From Hygrocybe punicea (taxonomy: Eukaryota > Basidiomycota > Agaricomycetes > Agaricales > Hygrophoraceae): a stretch of 64,000 nt of DNA. Below the pieces are notes generated by a model. The model ran no database searches. It saw only the letters and a program-made list of their open reading frames with translations, and was not told where the DNA came from. The stretch is from NCBI GenBank assembly GCA_963556145.1, contig OY744469.1:1240001-1304000 (forward strand), written 5' to 3'. The translations under genes were made by a program, and so were the position numbers. Positions 45,136 to 56,988 of this stretch are shown here, piece by piece. Within the stretch, counting starts at the first letter, position 1, and every line of letters starts with the position of its first letter.

Positions 45136-48100
45136 TAGTGTTGCTGCGGCTAGGCTAGCCGTTAGCCGACTAGACTAGCCGCTACTAATGGCTAAGCTAA
45201 TACTCAAATTTTCCTTAGTCGAAGCCAATAGCCACGGCTATCAGCTAGCTGGGGCTAATTAGTCAACTGAACACTTCCAAAACCACAAAACTGCACAGGA
45301 CATACACAGGACATTTATACTACATATCCTGACCATCATTTCCCCCCAGGACCGCTAGTAAAGCATCAAATGATGCATCTCCGTCATCTTCCAACATCAA
45401 CGCAAGCATGTCAATATCGGACTCGACCACCTCCGTCATTTCTTTCTCCTCTGTGATCCAACCCTTGGTGAAATTGAGGCGCGTTTTCTTGAGTGCTGCA
45501 TCCATACATAAGGTCATCAGGAAAGCAGTAAAAACAAAGCAGTACACACCAAACTTGAGCATCTGCAATGCTTCCATTAAATGGGGATGGATTCTGTTGC
45601 ATTTGACGGTATCTGTTTCGGCACTGGAAGAAAACACTCGCTCGCTCAGCACAGCAGATGCCTGGATCGGTAAGTAATCCAGCGCCATGTTGAACAGCGT
45701 TGGATGTGTAGATTCGGACATCTAAAGTAATAAATTGACAAATTATAACAATAAAAAAAGAACACATATGGTCCAAAAATTAACCAGGTTAATCCCAGCT
45801 TTCGACAGAGGAGCCTTGACATAGGAGTCATATTCCTCTTCAACCATCATCAAACCATCTCCCAGTGACGGGTCAAACATCTCTTCGAGCCCATACTGAG
45901 CGTCGAGCTGCTGCCATGCTTCACCACCGCCTGAGAGTGGAGAGGAGGGACCTGTCTGTGTGGGCGGGCCATCAGAAGCAACACATTCACGATACTCCAA
46001 CATCTAACAACAATGAGTAGATAGAAAAACAAAAGGAGACAAAAAGAAAAAGCTTACAAGATTCTTGAAAGTACACTCCGCATTGGCAAACCACTCCACC
46101 CCCCAATGCTTCTTCATCCAAGATGGACAGATGGGTTTAAAACTATATCAACTGTTAACAAAAATATTACATTGCAAGGCAACAACTGTACACACTCATA
46201 GCAACGATATAGGCATCAGTGCAATCCATACGCTCATAATATTTCAGTGCCCACTGCAAACCAATGTCAATATGGGGCTTGAGCCCTGGTACTTTCTTTG
46301 CAAGTTGTTCCCAACTGGTCATAAACATTTCGAAGGCCGGGATGGAACCCGATAGAATGGGTGTTGCCTCCTGCGACATAGTTTGTTGTGCAGCATGAGG
46401 TATCTGCGAACATTTATTAGGCTGGGTGTCAATAGAAAGATTGGAACACTTACGGCCATGATTGCCTTGACATCTTGTAGGGTATTCCATTCAACATCAC
46501 TTAAGCGATGGCGGGCGAGCTTCTTATTGACTGGGCTTGCAAGGAATGTGTCTACAGCCTGAGCTGATTTTAGTACATGCTAACACACATGGAGTAAGCC
46601 ACTTACCAGTTGCATTATCCGGAGACGGTTGACCATATAGTAAACGGAGTCCCACCGCATTTTAACATCGCGAAGGAGTTGGATCAGGGGAATTTTCAGG
46701 ACAGTGTGGCCATCACTGCTGAAGAAATGGGCATTAGCATTTCCATCAACAATGATGGAAGTAAAGTGTTCGCGGTGCTGCCCCGAGGCACGAATTGTCT
46801 GTACAACAACGTGGCTCAGGGCAATAGGGTCACGTGCGATGGCCTCCGCGTACATTTGGGTACTTGGATCGTGGTGTGGAGCCATTGCTAGGATCGGCAA
46901 GAGCAGTGTTGGTAAACGAGTCGAGAAGGTGTTGACAACAGATATTAATAATGTGGGGGAAACACCTTAAGACCCCGTTAACAAAGAATTGAGAATAAAA
47001 TATGGCGACATACATGATCCGGTTCTCCAACGCACAAAAAACAATGTCACGAAGGCAAAGAAGCCGTTCCAATTCAGCCATAAATGTTGCATTGTTCTCG
47101 GCATTGTCCAACGTGAACCAGCCAATCTGAATATGAAAGGTCAACATGTGGTTGGGAAAGTAATAAAGAAAGAGAACTTACATGGACAGTGATTCCAATG
47201 CGATCAAGAAGCCTTAGTACAATAACCGCCAAGTTGAGACCATTGTGCTTGCCAGTGACGTTGTGGAAAGCAATCAATGCGCACTTCAATTCCAACTGTT
47301 TAGAATGAGGGTGCCGAGCGATCCAATGAGCAGTGATACAAATATAGGAGCGAAGATTCCTGTCCGACCAAAGATCAGCTGTGAAGCTGATCTTCCTGAG
47401 TGCCAGCTAGATAGATCTAAGTTAGTAAATAAAATAGCGAACAACTTCAAAGACATACACTTAGTTCCAGCTTCAAGTGTTTGAAGTGAACTTGCCAAGC
47501 TTGAATGATCGACTCGTGCAACTTGGTACGGTGTGGGATGTCGCTATCTTGAAAATCTTTGCACAGCAATAATAAGAGATTGCGGAACTCGCAACATTCT
47601 ACAACATTAATGGACTGCAATGATAAGTCAATGAAATAAATATTAAGAGTTGAGGGTAATACCTGATCGTCCGCAACAATAAAGTTAACCAGAGAGCGAA
47701 TAAAAGCGGGACGAGTAAATGTGGGATGCCCACTCATTGCCACACCCTCACAGAGTGACTCGTCGAGGGTAGACTGCGTCAAGGCCTCCCATGCCTTGCG
47801 CTTGACACGCTGCATCAGCCAGCCTTTGTCGGCGCAAACTTTGATGTACTCAGCCTCATGGTGGTTTTCCAGGTGGAAGTGCAAGTTCGAGTTGGCGGTC
47901 CCAGCGGCGAAGGTGTGATTGATGTGCAGAGCGTGGAAGGCGGAGTCGACATCATGGCGAGCGCTAGGAACAGCATAATATTAGTTAAACACCTGTAAGA
48001 TGCAGAGAAAAGCCTTACATGCAGACCTTGCAGACCATTCTTGTACCCTCTTTCATGCTCCCCTTTGAGAAAAAATGCCAGACATCGTGTGTGGCGGTCT

Positions 48101-48803
48101 TGATGCGACCGAGAGCAAGGGGATGAGATGGCAAGGGAGCGAGCTGACTAGAGCCAGTGGCAAAAGTAGTGGAAGGGACAACTGAAGGAACAGCCGCAGA
48201 TGAAGCAATAGTAGAAGGCGCAGGGGTGGGAGAAGACTGACGCCAGCGGTGCTTCTTCTTTTTCAAGAGCCTAGAGGAAGACTTTGCGGGAGGGGGTTCA
48301 AGAGGAGCCATGGATGCGACATGGGGAGGCGATGAGATGGATATCCGAGGGCAATGCCGAGAATGGACTGGAGATGGCGAGGAGGATGAGTCATGGCTAG
48401 AGCTCAACTGCTCTATTGGCTGCTCCACCGACAAGGCCCTGTTGGCAGAAGAGGCTCGTCGTCGTCGTTTACCCATAGAAATGGGGAGTCTACCAAGACT
48501 GGAGAATGGGTCACCTTGGATTCAAGGAACCGTATTGATGGCATCATTTCTTTATTGTTCGGATACTCATCACATTGTCACATTGATGAACCAAATACCA
48601 CACATCATACGCTACTTTGATTGTAATACTAGCCTGTTTGAGTCCACTAGCTGGCTAAAAGTGATTGGCTATCAGCTGACCAGAATGCCTAGTCGAAGCC
48701 ATAGCCTATTGGTTAGCCTTAGCTTAGCCGGTCCTCAACTAAGCTAAAATCGGCTAAGGCTACAACTAGTAGTCAGCTAATAGCCTTAGCTGCGGCAACA
48801 CTA
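45136..48803. mobile_element. hAT-2 DNA transposon with perfect 8-bp duplication
   Basis: The ends TAGTGTTGCTGCGGCTA and, on the other strand, TAGTGTTGCCGCAGCTA bound a 3668-bp element flanked by TTCTGCAT at 45128-45135 and 48804-48811. Subterminal TAGCC/GGCTA pentamers are dense at 45145-45260 and 48640-48800. It carries one transposase gene on the minus strand. Confidence 0.95.
45320..48476 (-). CDS. hAT-2 transposase
   Basis: Starts MGKRRRRASSANRALS, then an S/P-rich region and a BED-like finger (DVWHFFSKGSMKEGTRMVCKVCM, then LHFHLENHHEAEY after an intron). Later exons carry LVNFIVADDQ, FTADLWSDRNLRSYICITAHW, IGWFTLDNAENNATFM, HIINICCQHLLD and DVKMRWDSVYYMVNRLRIM. The C-terminal dimerisation region DYLPIQASAVLSERVFSSSA follows near 45660, with an acidic end. 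About ten short introns are needed. I saw no obvious inactivating stop in the recognisable exons, so this copy may be functional; exon joining was not fully checked. Confidence 0.82.
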
Positions 48804-50209
48804 TTCTGCATAGACATTGCAAGGATGACATCGCCAATATTCCCACCCCTTCCACCATTTCGGACGTGCCAATGATGAGAATGACAGTAGAACCAGTCAC
48901 CCCAAACATCAAAATGTGGCGGCAGGACTGGCGGATGGTATGAAGATGATGAGGGTGTAGACGACAGCCAACAACATTGACCAAGGCTGGGATGACGAGG
49001 AATGGCTGTCCCACCAACCCCACCCACCTACTATGAGAGCAATGGGACTGGTGATGGGTGATGGATCCATAACCACCGATGACGGCAACACTCACAAGCG
49101 GATGATGAGTTCCCGAGTGAGCTGGACAGAGCAGCAGGGGGCAGTCATCCATGCTGCAAAAAAGTGCATTTTTATATCTCTTTTGTTTACTTGCGACAAC
49201 CCAACATTTACAGACACCCACCACAAGCCACCACCACCACCAACACACCACAAATCCACCAACAACATTCTGGCCAACACAGCCCCAGCGCCCACGTCAG
49301 AAGTGCTGAAAAGACTCGTGCACATGAACGAACGCAAACGCAGGGAAACAGAGAGGTCAACAGGGCAGAATTCACAATGGGGGAGCATCACCCGCCACTG
49401 CTCAATTGTATGTTTTTTTTTTCATATTTACTTTGCTTTTTATTCCTATGTACAAGGCTACACAGCACCGCTACCAACACCGAAACCAATTCATTCCAGA
49501 AGCATTATCGCATGTAGGCAAAGTTATCTGGTATTAATCCATGCAAAATTGGTCCTGCTCAGAGATGCTGGAATGTTGGCTATGGGTTGGCAACACCCAG
49601 CACCAACCACAACAATGTCCATGACGATGTCCACATCAAGGCTGATGGTTACATGCATGCCGTTGTCAGAAGGCACAGCGAAGGGGATGGGCATTGTCAC
49701 ACCATCTCCAAGTCCGCATCATCGGAATGAAGATTTCATTTGCAGCCACAGACCAACTTCTAGATGCCAAGCACAGTTATTCATGAAATGGACTGCGAAG
49801 CAGGCTCATGATGCTTGCTAACCGGCGCATTTGCTGAACAGCAGTACAGCCATCACCGCGACGATACACACACAATCAGGTGAGATGCATATGTACATGT
49901 GTTCATTCCTTGTTTATCCCCTGTATGGCTCTCAAGTCTGGACTCAATGCATTTTGATTTTAAATATCATGATCCAAGCTATGTCAAGGGTCTTGGAACT
50001 GTGTGATGTACCAGTATGTGACAGGCACGAGGGGTGCTAGTAAATGAGCTGGCCCTTCAGTCATGCTGGCAGTTGGCTGTGTACCAATGTCAAGATATTC
50101 CCTTATGTTGACTTCCAGCCACAACCACAATCCAACGGGGAAGAATCAGCACAATCTTCGTGAGTGAACATCTTACAGAAGGAAATTTACTAATTACATC
50201 CTAGTTGAT
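48804..50209. other. Left part of the composite unit, no clear gene
   Basis: A 262-codon plus frame (49033-49821) is rich in H, T and P from CA-type low-complexity runs and shows no domain. A stretch at 49970-50020 (GTCTTGGAACTG, GTATGTGACAG) resembles 45085-45125, so the region contains diverged internal repeats. Confidence 0.4.
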
Positions 50210-51658
50210 GCCAAGGATGAGTCATTGAAGGCCGCTCTTCACACCTACCATCGTGAAAAGCTCACAGACAATAAGAAGATATCAGAGCACCTTGCAGTTG
50301 ACCATGGAATCAAAATAAGGTTTGTAATGTTCACACCTGTCTTTCATTGCTTTGACGAAATGTTTAGTGTGTCAACTGTGAAGCACAGGCACTGTCAGCT
50401 GGGTCTTCAAGGGAGCGAGGCTACCATGAAGATTATTGACCCCGCAGTAGCTGAACAGCTCATCGTAGAGGAGACGGACAAGGATCCTGCAAGGCATGCA
50501 GGAGTCCAGACCATTCAAGTGAAGTTAGCATTCAACAAAGGCGTACACTTACCTCGGTGAGTAAACAATCTTCCATATATTTTCTTGGCCCTTATTTGAC
50601 ACAAACCACAGGCAGTAGGTATCGGATATCATGCACACTCATGACAATCATGGCTTTGATCTGCGTGAGCCAACTGCTAAATGCATTTTTCAAATTGCAA
50701 AATTTCCTATTGGTATTCACCACTGTTGGGCCGGCAATGGACATGACAAGCTCTACAGTATCGGATTTCTTATCTGGGCAGTAATAGATGATGCAACTGG
50801 CAAGTGGCTGGGCGCATGGGTGATCCCGAGTAATCGGATGGGTGTAATAGTAGCCTACTTGTTTCTGTGTCTCATCGAGACAATGGGTGGTGAGCTGCCA
50901 GTTCATTTCAATGCATAAACATTTTTCACATATTCAACAGGCATACCAGTGCAGTTCACCACTGATTGTGGATCGGAGACAACAATTCTGTTTGGTCTCA
51001 TGAATGCAATTCGGTGAGTTGCAACTGCTCTAGACTGCTCTCGGACTAACATTCAATAGTGAGGCCCACTACCTGGAATACCCTCTCGAAAACTTACTGG
51101 CACATGTCTACCTGCACAGTATCCACAACATCAGTGTAGAACAATCTTGGCTCCACCTGCGGCTCGATTTTGGTGACAATGTTGTGTTATTTTTCAAGGC
51201 CGGAATTGAAGATGGTATATATAATCCAAATGATCTGGATCAATAGTGAGCAGTTTCCGCAACCCATTGTTAGCCAGTGTTGAACTTTTGGTAGTGAACT
51301 TTGCCAATGGCTATGGCTGACTCTTCTATGCAAGGAACTGCAATCCTTCATGGATTTCCGCAATGGGGTGTGGATGTGGAAGGACAATGACAAACTGGGG
51401 CCATCAGGCATGTCTCGGAATGAGGCTTTTGCCTTCCCAGAGAAGTGGGGTGGCCATGATTGCTTGTTACCAATCGATCCTGAGATGATTCGAGAAATTA
51501 GAGCTGAGATGGGTGGTGATGCTATTCTTGAGTTCACTACAGCTAAATTCTCAGCACGAGCACAGGCTGCATTCAACAGTCTCAATATCATGGAGCTCAC
51601 CCTTCAAAACGTCTGGGAAATTTTTACAGCCATGTTACCGATACTAGCTAGATGTTGA
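50210..51658 (+). pseudogene. Integrase-type (DDE) transposase, decayed
   Basis: Exons carry LKAALHTYHREKLTDNKKIS, HLAVDHGIKI, HCQLGLQGSEATMK, KDPARHAGVQTIQVKLAF, then GFDLREPTAKCIFQ, PIGIHHCWAGNGHDKLYSIG, WAVIDDATGKWLGAWVIPSN, VQFTTDCGSETTILFGLMNA, HNISVEQSWLHLRLDFGDN and MDFRNGVWMWKDNDK. This matches the basidiomycete integrase-core protein type with D, D and E in the AGDGHD, TTDCGSE and SVE blocks. Here the first block reads AGNGHD, and a TAG falls just before VSDIM (about 50615) where a tyrosine is expected. The gene is inactive. Confidence 0.75.
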
Positions 51659-51730
51659 CCAATACATCTACACCTCCAAGAATGAGATCTGAAACACAAA
51701 TACATAGTGGTACATTTATGAAAAACAATT

Positions 51731-54700
51731 TCAAGGTGAGGGGAATCCTATGGCTTGTATAAGGGGCCAGTCCGAATGAATATATTGACATGGCGCACCT
51801 TGGCGGAGACATCCATGCACATCCCATTTGGAACTCGTTGCTGGTGATCCCTCTGGTCCACTGTCAATGCCTCCAACATCAAGGGTCTTTAGGTTGAGGG
51901 CCGTGCAGATTCTGTTTGAGCCACACATTGGTAAGTGGCTGTTGAGAAATATTTGAATTTGTCGCGGTCCCAGGTCCCAAAATGCCCAATTGTCAGCTGG
52001 CAAGGCACTGCGAAGATCAATGAGGAAGAATATTGAGTTTTGAAAAGTTATACATACGTGTGAGACTGAGGATCAATCAAACACATAACCTTTTTGTAAT
52101 CAAACATTCCTAAAAGTCTCCAAATTGTCAGTTCAGTCAAGCTTGATGCCAAAGTAGAGTAACATGCCCTGGATATCACACAAAACTAGGTGCTCCTGGG
52201 TCCATACTACAGTGAAATGGGCAAATGCATGGATGGCCATTGTCATACTATCACTAGGTGCTGCCCCAACATCATGATTTCCTGTAAAATTTTGAATATG
52301 TGCATCGAGCTTGCCACAGGGGAGAAGGTGAGTGGCGATGAAATGAGGATATGGAAGGTTCACTGGGAACTCCATCTCAGACCTGAAGTTGGTTATGGGT
52401 TCAAACCTTCCAAGAATTGCGTCTTCGACGTTGAAATAGAATTCTAGATTTGGGAAGTATTTGATCATGATGATTGACACCTTCAGTTCATAAGGTCTCG
52501 ATGTTGTGCTCACTTGGTATGGGAACCTCTGATTCCATGCAAAACAAGGCAAATTCCATTCACAAGGCTTCACCTTGCAACATGAGCTCAAACTCGGCCG
52601 CTAAAACTTCAGCGGTGTCCTCTGTGGCATAGCCTCCCAGGCATTCCATCACAGCATACTTGTTCATCCCAAATTGACCCTAAAAATGATTTATTCATAT
52701 ATGAGTGCTTGGAAAACAGAATCATACATAAATTGCTCGTTTTGAGCTACCACATCCAATATAGCATGTTTCTGAGAAGTCTTCATTGGCAATATACATG
52801 CGCACACCCTCTTCCCAGTCAGTGGCAAGAGAGATTGTGTTACAGATCGCTTCTGCAGCAGGCTCCGGCAACAATCAACTTAACTGGGAGGCGGTTTCCA
52901 GAGGAGAGAAGAGCAGCTTTCTTTGTTGCTTACAGCTAAGACAACACTGCTAAGAGGGGGGGGGTCTAGGTCTAATGTCATTGCGAGCTGTGGGGGTTAC
53001 CCAAAACAAGATGAGTCTGCCCCAAAAACCAGACTAAATGTAAGGAAAAGAAAGAAGAAAAAGTTTGAACCAACAACAAGAACAGTATATATAGTGACTG
53101 GTCTTGAGGGGAGGTAAATAGAAATGCAACCATGAAGCTACAACATGTCCAACTATACCATGTGTTCACCATGAGACAGACATGAGGCGTCCTCATGTCG
53201 ATGTTCTTGCGATCCAACTGGAGGCCCAGGTGTCATTGAGGATGGAAGAGGTCCGGATGACTCGGATGATTTGTCATTGGATCATGTGATGCGCAGAATT
53301 GCCTATTCGGGGTCTACACTTGCTGTAATGGGCAAATGCACAGTCTGGCAAAGTACAATGCACGGTCAGGTCGAAGAAGGGTATCGTCCAGTGTGGGATT
53401 GGTGAAGGGAGTGTCTTGAGGTAGTGTGGATATAGCGGCAAGGTTGGTGGTATGAAAGAAAATAAAGGAATGTATGCAGGAAAAACCAACGAAGACAGTG
53501 GGCTAGTCGAGGTCAGACATACGAACAGCATAAGCTGTACCGGACGATGATGTGTGTGTTGATGACATATCAAGGGGTGATGTCTTGTCCTGTGTGTAGA
53601 ACAATGTGGTTCACCTGATGTTGGTATTTGTCCAAGAAAGGGTATTGTTGTAAATGAGTGTGGGCGGTATCAAGGTTACGGATGGAAAAGGATAAATGAA
53701 TGTGGGTCCAGGTTTCAAGTCATGGTACGAGTGACAAGCTGTGGGAATAAGATGTCAGGTACTGCATTGAAGCCATGTTGTGTGAACAATAAATGATAGG
53801 GGTCGGTTCACTGTATTGGGAAGTCGTATGGTCTATGGTCGAAGTCTGAAGGTATGTGCTTTGGCGATGGTCGGATTGGAGGGAACAGTGAAATGTCCTG
53901 TGATCGAGGATTGTTCAGGGCATGCGTGCAGGTGAGGAATGTCATCGGATCGTCAGGGAGGATAATGGTAGGCACAGGGTATGAATATGGAAACCAAATA
54001 TCCGAGAATGGCAATTGTCAATTATGTGTCGATATATTGTCGAGGTGGAAGTCAGAAGTATCAATGGCGGAAGGGTTTCGGTGCCGATGCCAAAGATAGA
54101 TCATAACAAAGTAGAAACCGATGAGGAAGGTGATGGCGATGCTGCCAATGATGATTACGGTAATTAGCTGTATCGGGAGTACAGCTATTGTGAATTGGTT
54201 TGTCGTGGGATGAAGTCAACAATATGTCAGGGCGAGGGAAAAGACAATAGCGATGATGTCCATCGGCAAGGAGACTATTCAGGTACAGCAAGGTAACGTG
54301 GGGATGTGTCCATGGTTGGTCTGGATTGTTCTAGAAGAAAGGAAGAAAAGAGAACAAGGACAAGAATAAACAATGATGTCCAAAAGAAGACAAAAGGTAA
54401 AAGGAATCGAAAAAGGAAGGTGTGATAAAGCGGAATCGTCATGGTGGGTATCGGAGTTGGGATCGGAGTTGTGGAGTTGAAAAACATAACAGATTGTTTC
54501 AATAGTGTCAGATTTCGAGAATGTAATGTGTCCTTCTTTGGAGCACTTTGTATTGGTACACATGAACAAACAAGTCATCATGGGTGGGTTTCGAGAATAT
54601 TGTGGTAGTAGTATTGGTTCTTGTGGACAGAATGCACTACGTCTTGGCAAAGATGCAGGTAGGGGAGGCCGGAACCTACTGAGCCTTTGGTTGGTGTCGC

Positions 54701-56030
54701 CACTAGTAGTTGCAGGTGCTGCCGTGGAGGCCTTGCGTTTCCTGACCACTGAAATTGCACGTGAAGAAGACCTGTCATCTCCGAGGTTCTCAAACTACCC
54801 TGAGAACAAAATGGTTAGCATCTCTGCATTGCGATCCATATTGTTGATGAACTAACCAGTCTCTCATAGTAGTACACAAACCAAAGTTCCACAGTCTGAT
54901 CCTCACCCAATGTGGCCTTGGTGCCAATTTTTTGCTTGACGAAGTAGTCAAAGAAATCTTGCACAGTCCCATCCGAGGTTAATTTGTGTGAGAGAGGATA
55001 AACTTTGGAGGCACTCTCTTGGGCATAAATGACCGTATTTTTACTTTTTGCACCTGCAATTTAGTGCTACATTGGATTATAGAAGGATATCAGAAGCTGT
55101 GCATCTGGAAATGCAACACAATGAAATTCTTGAAGCTCTAACAACAACATGTCCATTACAAGGTGTATGTGAGTAGAAGTCAGGAACCTCTTCATGATGC
55201 AAGCCTCACTGATCTGTGTGGGGGCAGGTCAGTGACATATCGATACCACAAACAGAGCTTACTGGAGTCATCTTTTGGCCACCTTCCATCATTTGGAAAA
55301 CCCCCACCTTGAATCTAACCTTGAGGAGCTCACTTGGGTCACGTTTAGCCCTCTGTTCCTCACAGAGTGTGAGGCTCTTGTTTTTATTAGTAAGTCCACG
55401 GTTAAAATTGACTGCTGCTGCTTTTATCAGGCTAGAATTTTGAGCTTGTGGATGAACTTTTGGCTGGTCTAAACAAGTGTCAGATGCTTTACATTGAAAC
55501 TCGGATGCCCGCTGGAGTATATCTGAGACTGAGCTACTCCTAGGCCACCCATCACCTGAATCTCCTGTAAGCTGCTCTGCAAAACCTGGTACCCTCATTA
55601 GTACTTTAGGAATAGCATCTGGTGGATGAGTCACTAGTACAATCAGTATGAATATACCAGTGATCTAGACGAGTGCATTACAATAATCTCACCAAAGTAT
55701 CCTAGACAGCTATTGCACACCATTTTTGTCATGTTTGAATAAACCAATCCACAGGAATTGCACTGCGGTTTCAACTGGATTTTTGTTGAAATTTACAATC
55801 CGCATGTAAGTTAGCACACCCTGAGAGAGGCCTTCTCAGGAGCCGATTTGCCCTCCAAATCAAGACACATTTTACAAGTCTCAGTGAGAAGCCTGGGAAA
55901 GTCTGCACTACAACCATTGCAGATCATAGTGCAAACACAAGAGGGGGAAATGGGCAGTTATTTTGTTCTCAACATTGTTATTAATGGTGATGCACAATGT
56001 AGCCACTAGTACTGAAGCAAGTTTGTCATG
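51731..56030 (-). pseudogene. Zinc-ribbon alpha-kinase, decayed
   Basis: The 5' part (about 55960-55690) has two CXXC-pair zinc ribbons (CNGCSADFPRLLTETCKMC and CNSCGLVYSNMTKMVCNSC), as in Agaricomycete alpha-kinases. Linker exons follow (55634-55206, 55190-54800, about 54760-54480). The kinase part is at 52940-51731: FYFNVEDAILGRFEP, FIATHLLPCGKLDAHIQNFT, MAIHAFAHFTVVWTQEHLVL, CDIQGMLLYFGI, CLIDPQSHT, then after an intron WDLGPRQIQIFLNSH and ICTALNL. Alpha-kinases phosphorylate Ser/Thr within helices. Several frames between these blocks are closed (for example around 52600-52730), and a domain stretch before 52940 is missing, so I call it decayed. Confidence 0.7.
53118..54480. other. Interior of the alpha-kinase region, no recognisable exon
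   Basis: Low-coding sequence with GT-rich words (GGTATG, GTGTG) and many short frames. It may be insertion or decayed exons within the kinase gene. Confidence 0.4.
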
Positions 56031-56108
56031 CATAACATAGGACTCCAACACCACAAACAGTAATGCCAAAGTCAAATAGACCATGACCCTGGAGGGCAAT
56101 GGTACATA

Positions 56109-56947
56109 ACCCTAGTTTCGGGCCCAGCCATTACTGACCTGTGGATATGATAAATCCTTGAATTAATGCTTCAGGCCACCCTGATCAAGGGCTGGATGCT
56201 AAACCTTGAGCTAGTGCTTCTATATAACCCGGAGTTAGTGCTAGACACCAAGAGTTAGTCCAGTGCTCAAAAATCCCTGGTCGAGGGTTTAGCGCTGGCA
56301 TTTTCTACATATGGATTATGTAAGATCCATAATGCAGAAAAAATGCTAAGTCCATCATTTGCCTTTGTTTGCCAACATTTGTTTTGTTACTCCTACTTCC
56401 ACCACGAATCTCACTCTTCACCAGTTCCCTCACTTCTCCTTATCACTTCTCCCCTCCCTCCTGTGGCTTGAGCTTCGAGGTCCTGACTACCTGATACTCA
56501 GTCTCTCCCATCATCCTGCTAATCCCATTGGCCCTTATTACTTATCCTGCAGTTTACCTTGCTGTCACCCCATCTTCGAAGGTTTCTCCACCTCCTTCAG
56601 TAGTTTAGAGTGGTTAGGTTACCCTCAGTGTTATAGGATAGTTGCTTGTAATGCTAATTGGTGGTTTTGTGCTATAAAAGTATTTGAGGGTGGATTTTAC
56701 ACAATTACAGTGTGAGAGAAAGCTTGACCCAGGACAAAGCTTAGGTTGTGTCAGCACGGAAACTATGGTTATTTTTTAATCCCAGACAAATATAACATCC
56801 CCAGCATAGAATCAGCCCGTTTCTATCCCTTATCCAGGGCTCTGAGAAAAAACCCTGAACTAGGGTTGTGCACCAACAGGCGTAATATCAGCAATCCTCA
56901 CTATGGTCTGATTTCCTTGTATGTTTCAGATTTATCTGACTTCGGCA
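56109..56947. other. Repeat-derived spacer
   Basis: It contains short repeated words such as GAGTTAGTGCT and GAGCTAGTGCT (56205-56260) and an AACCCTAG/CTAGGGTT pair. A plus frame of 118 codons (56359-56715) has no domain. It is probably an old element, not classified. Confidence 0.4.
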
Positions 56948-56988
56948 TCAATACCCAGGACCCTGGCTTGTCTGAACCTAGGATAGAT

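Larger units (their letters stand above)
44999..56108. mobile_element. Candidate integrase/alpha-kinase composite transposon
   Basis: Bases 44999-45038 and 56070-56108 are inverted copies: the core TTGCCCTCCAGGGTCATGG is exact and about 36 of 40 positions agree, with a one-base gap. Between them, apart from a nested hAT (45136-48803), lie an integrase-type transposase (+) and an alpha-kinase (-), tail to tail. No target duplication was recognised. Both genes are decayed. The alternative is a chance pair of solo ends from a repeated family. Confidence 0.5.

Noticed and set aside
49033..49821. 262-codon plus frame within the composite unit
   Set aside because: Histidine/threonine/proline runs from CA-rich low complexity; no family and no continuity with the integrase exons.
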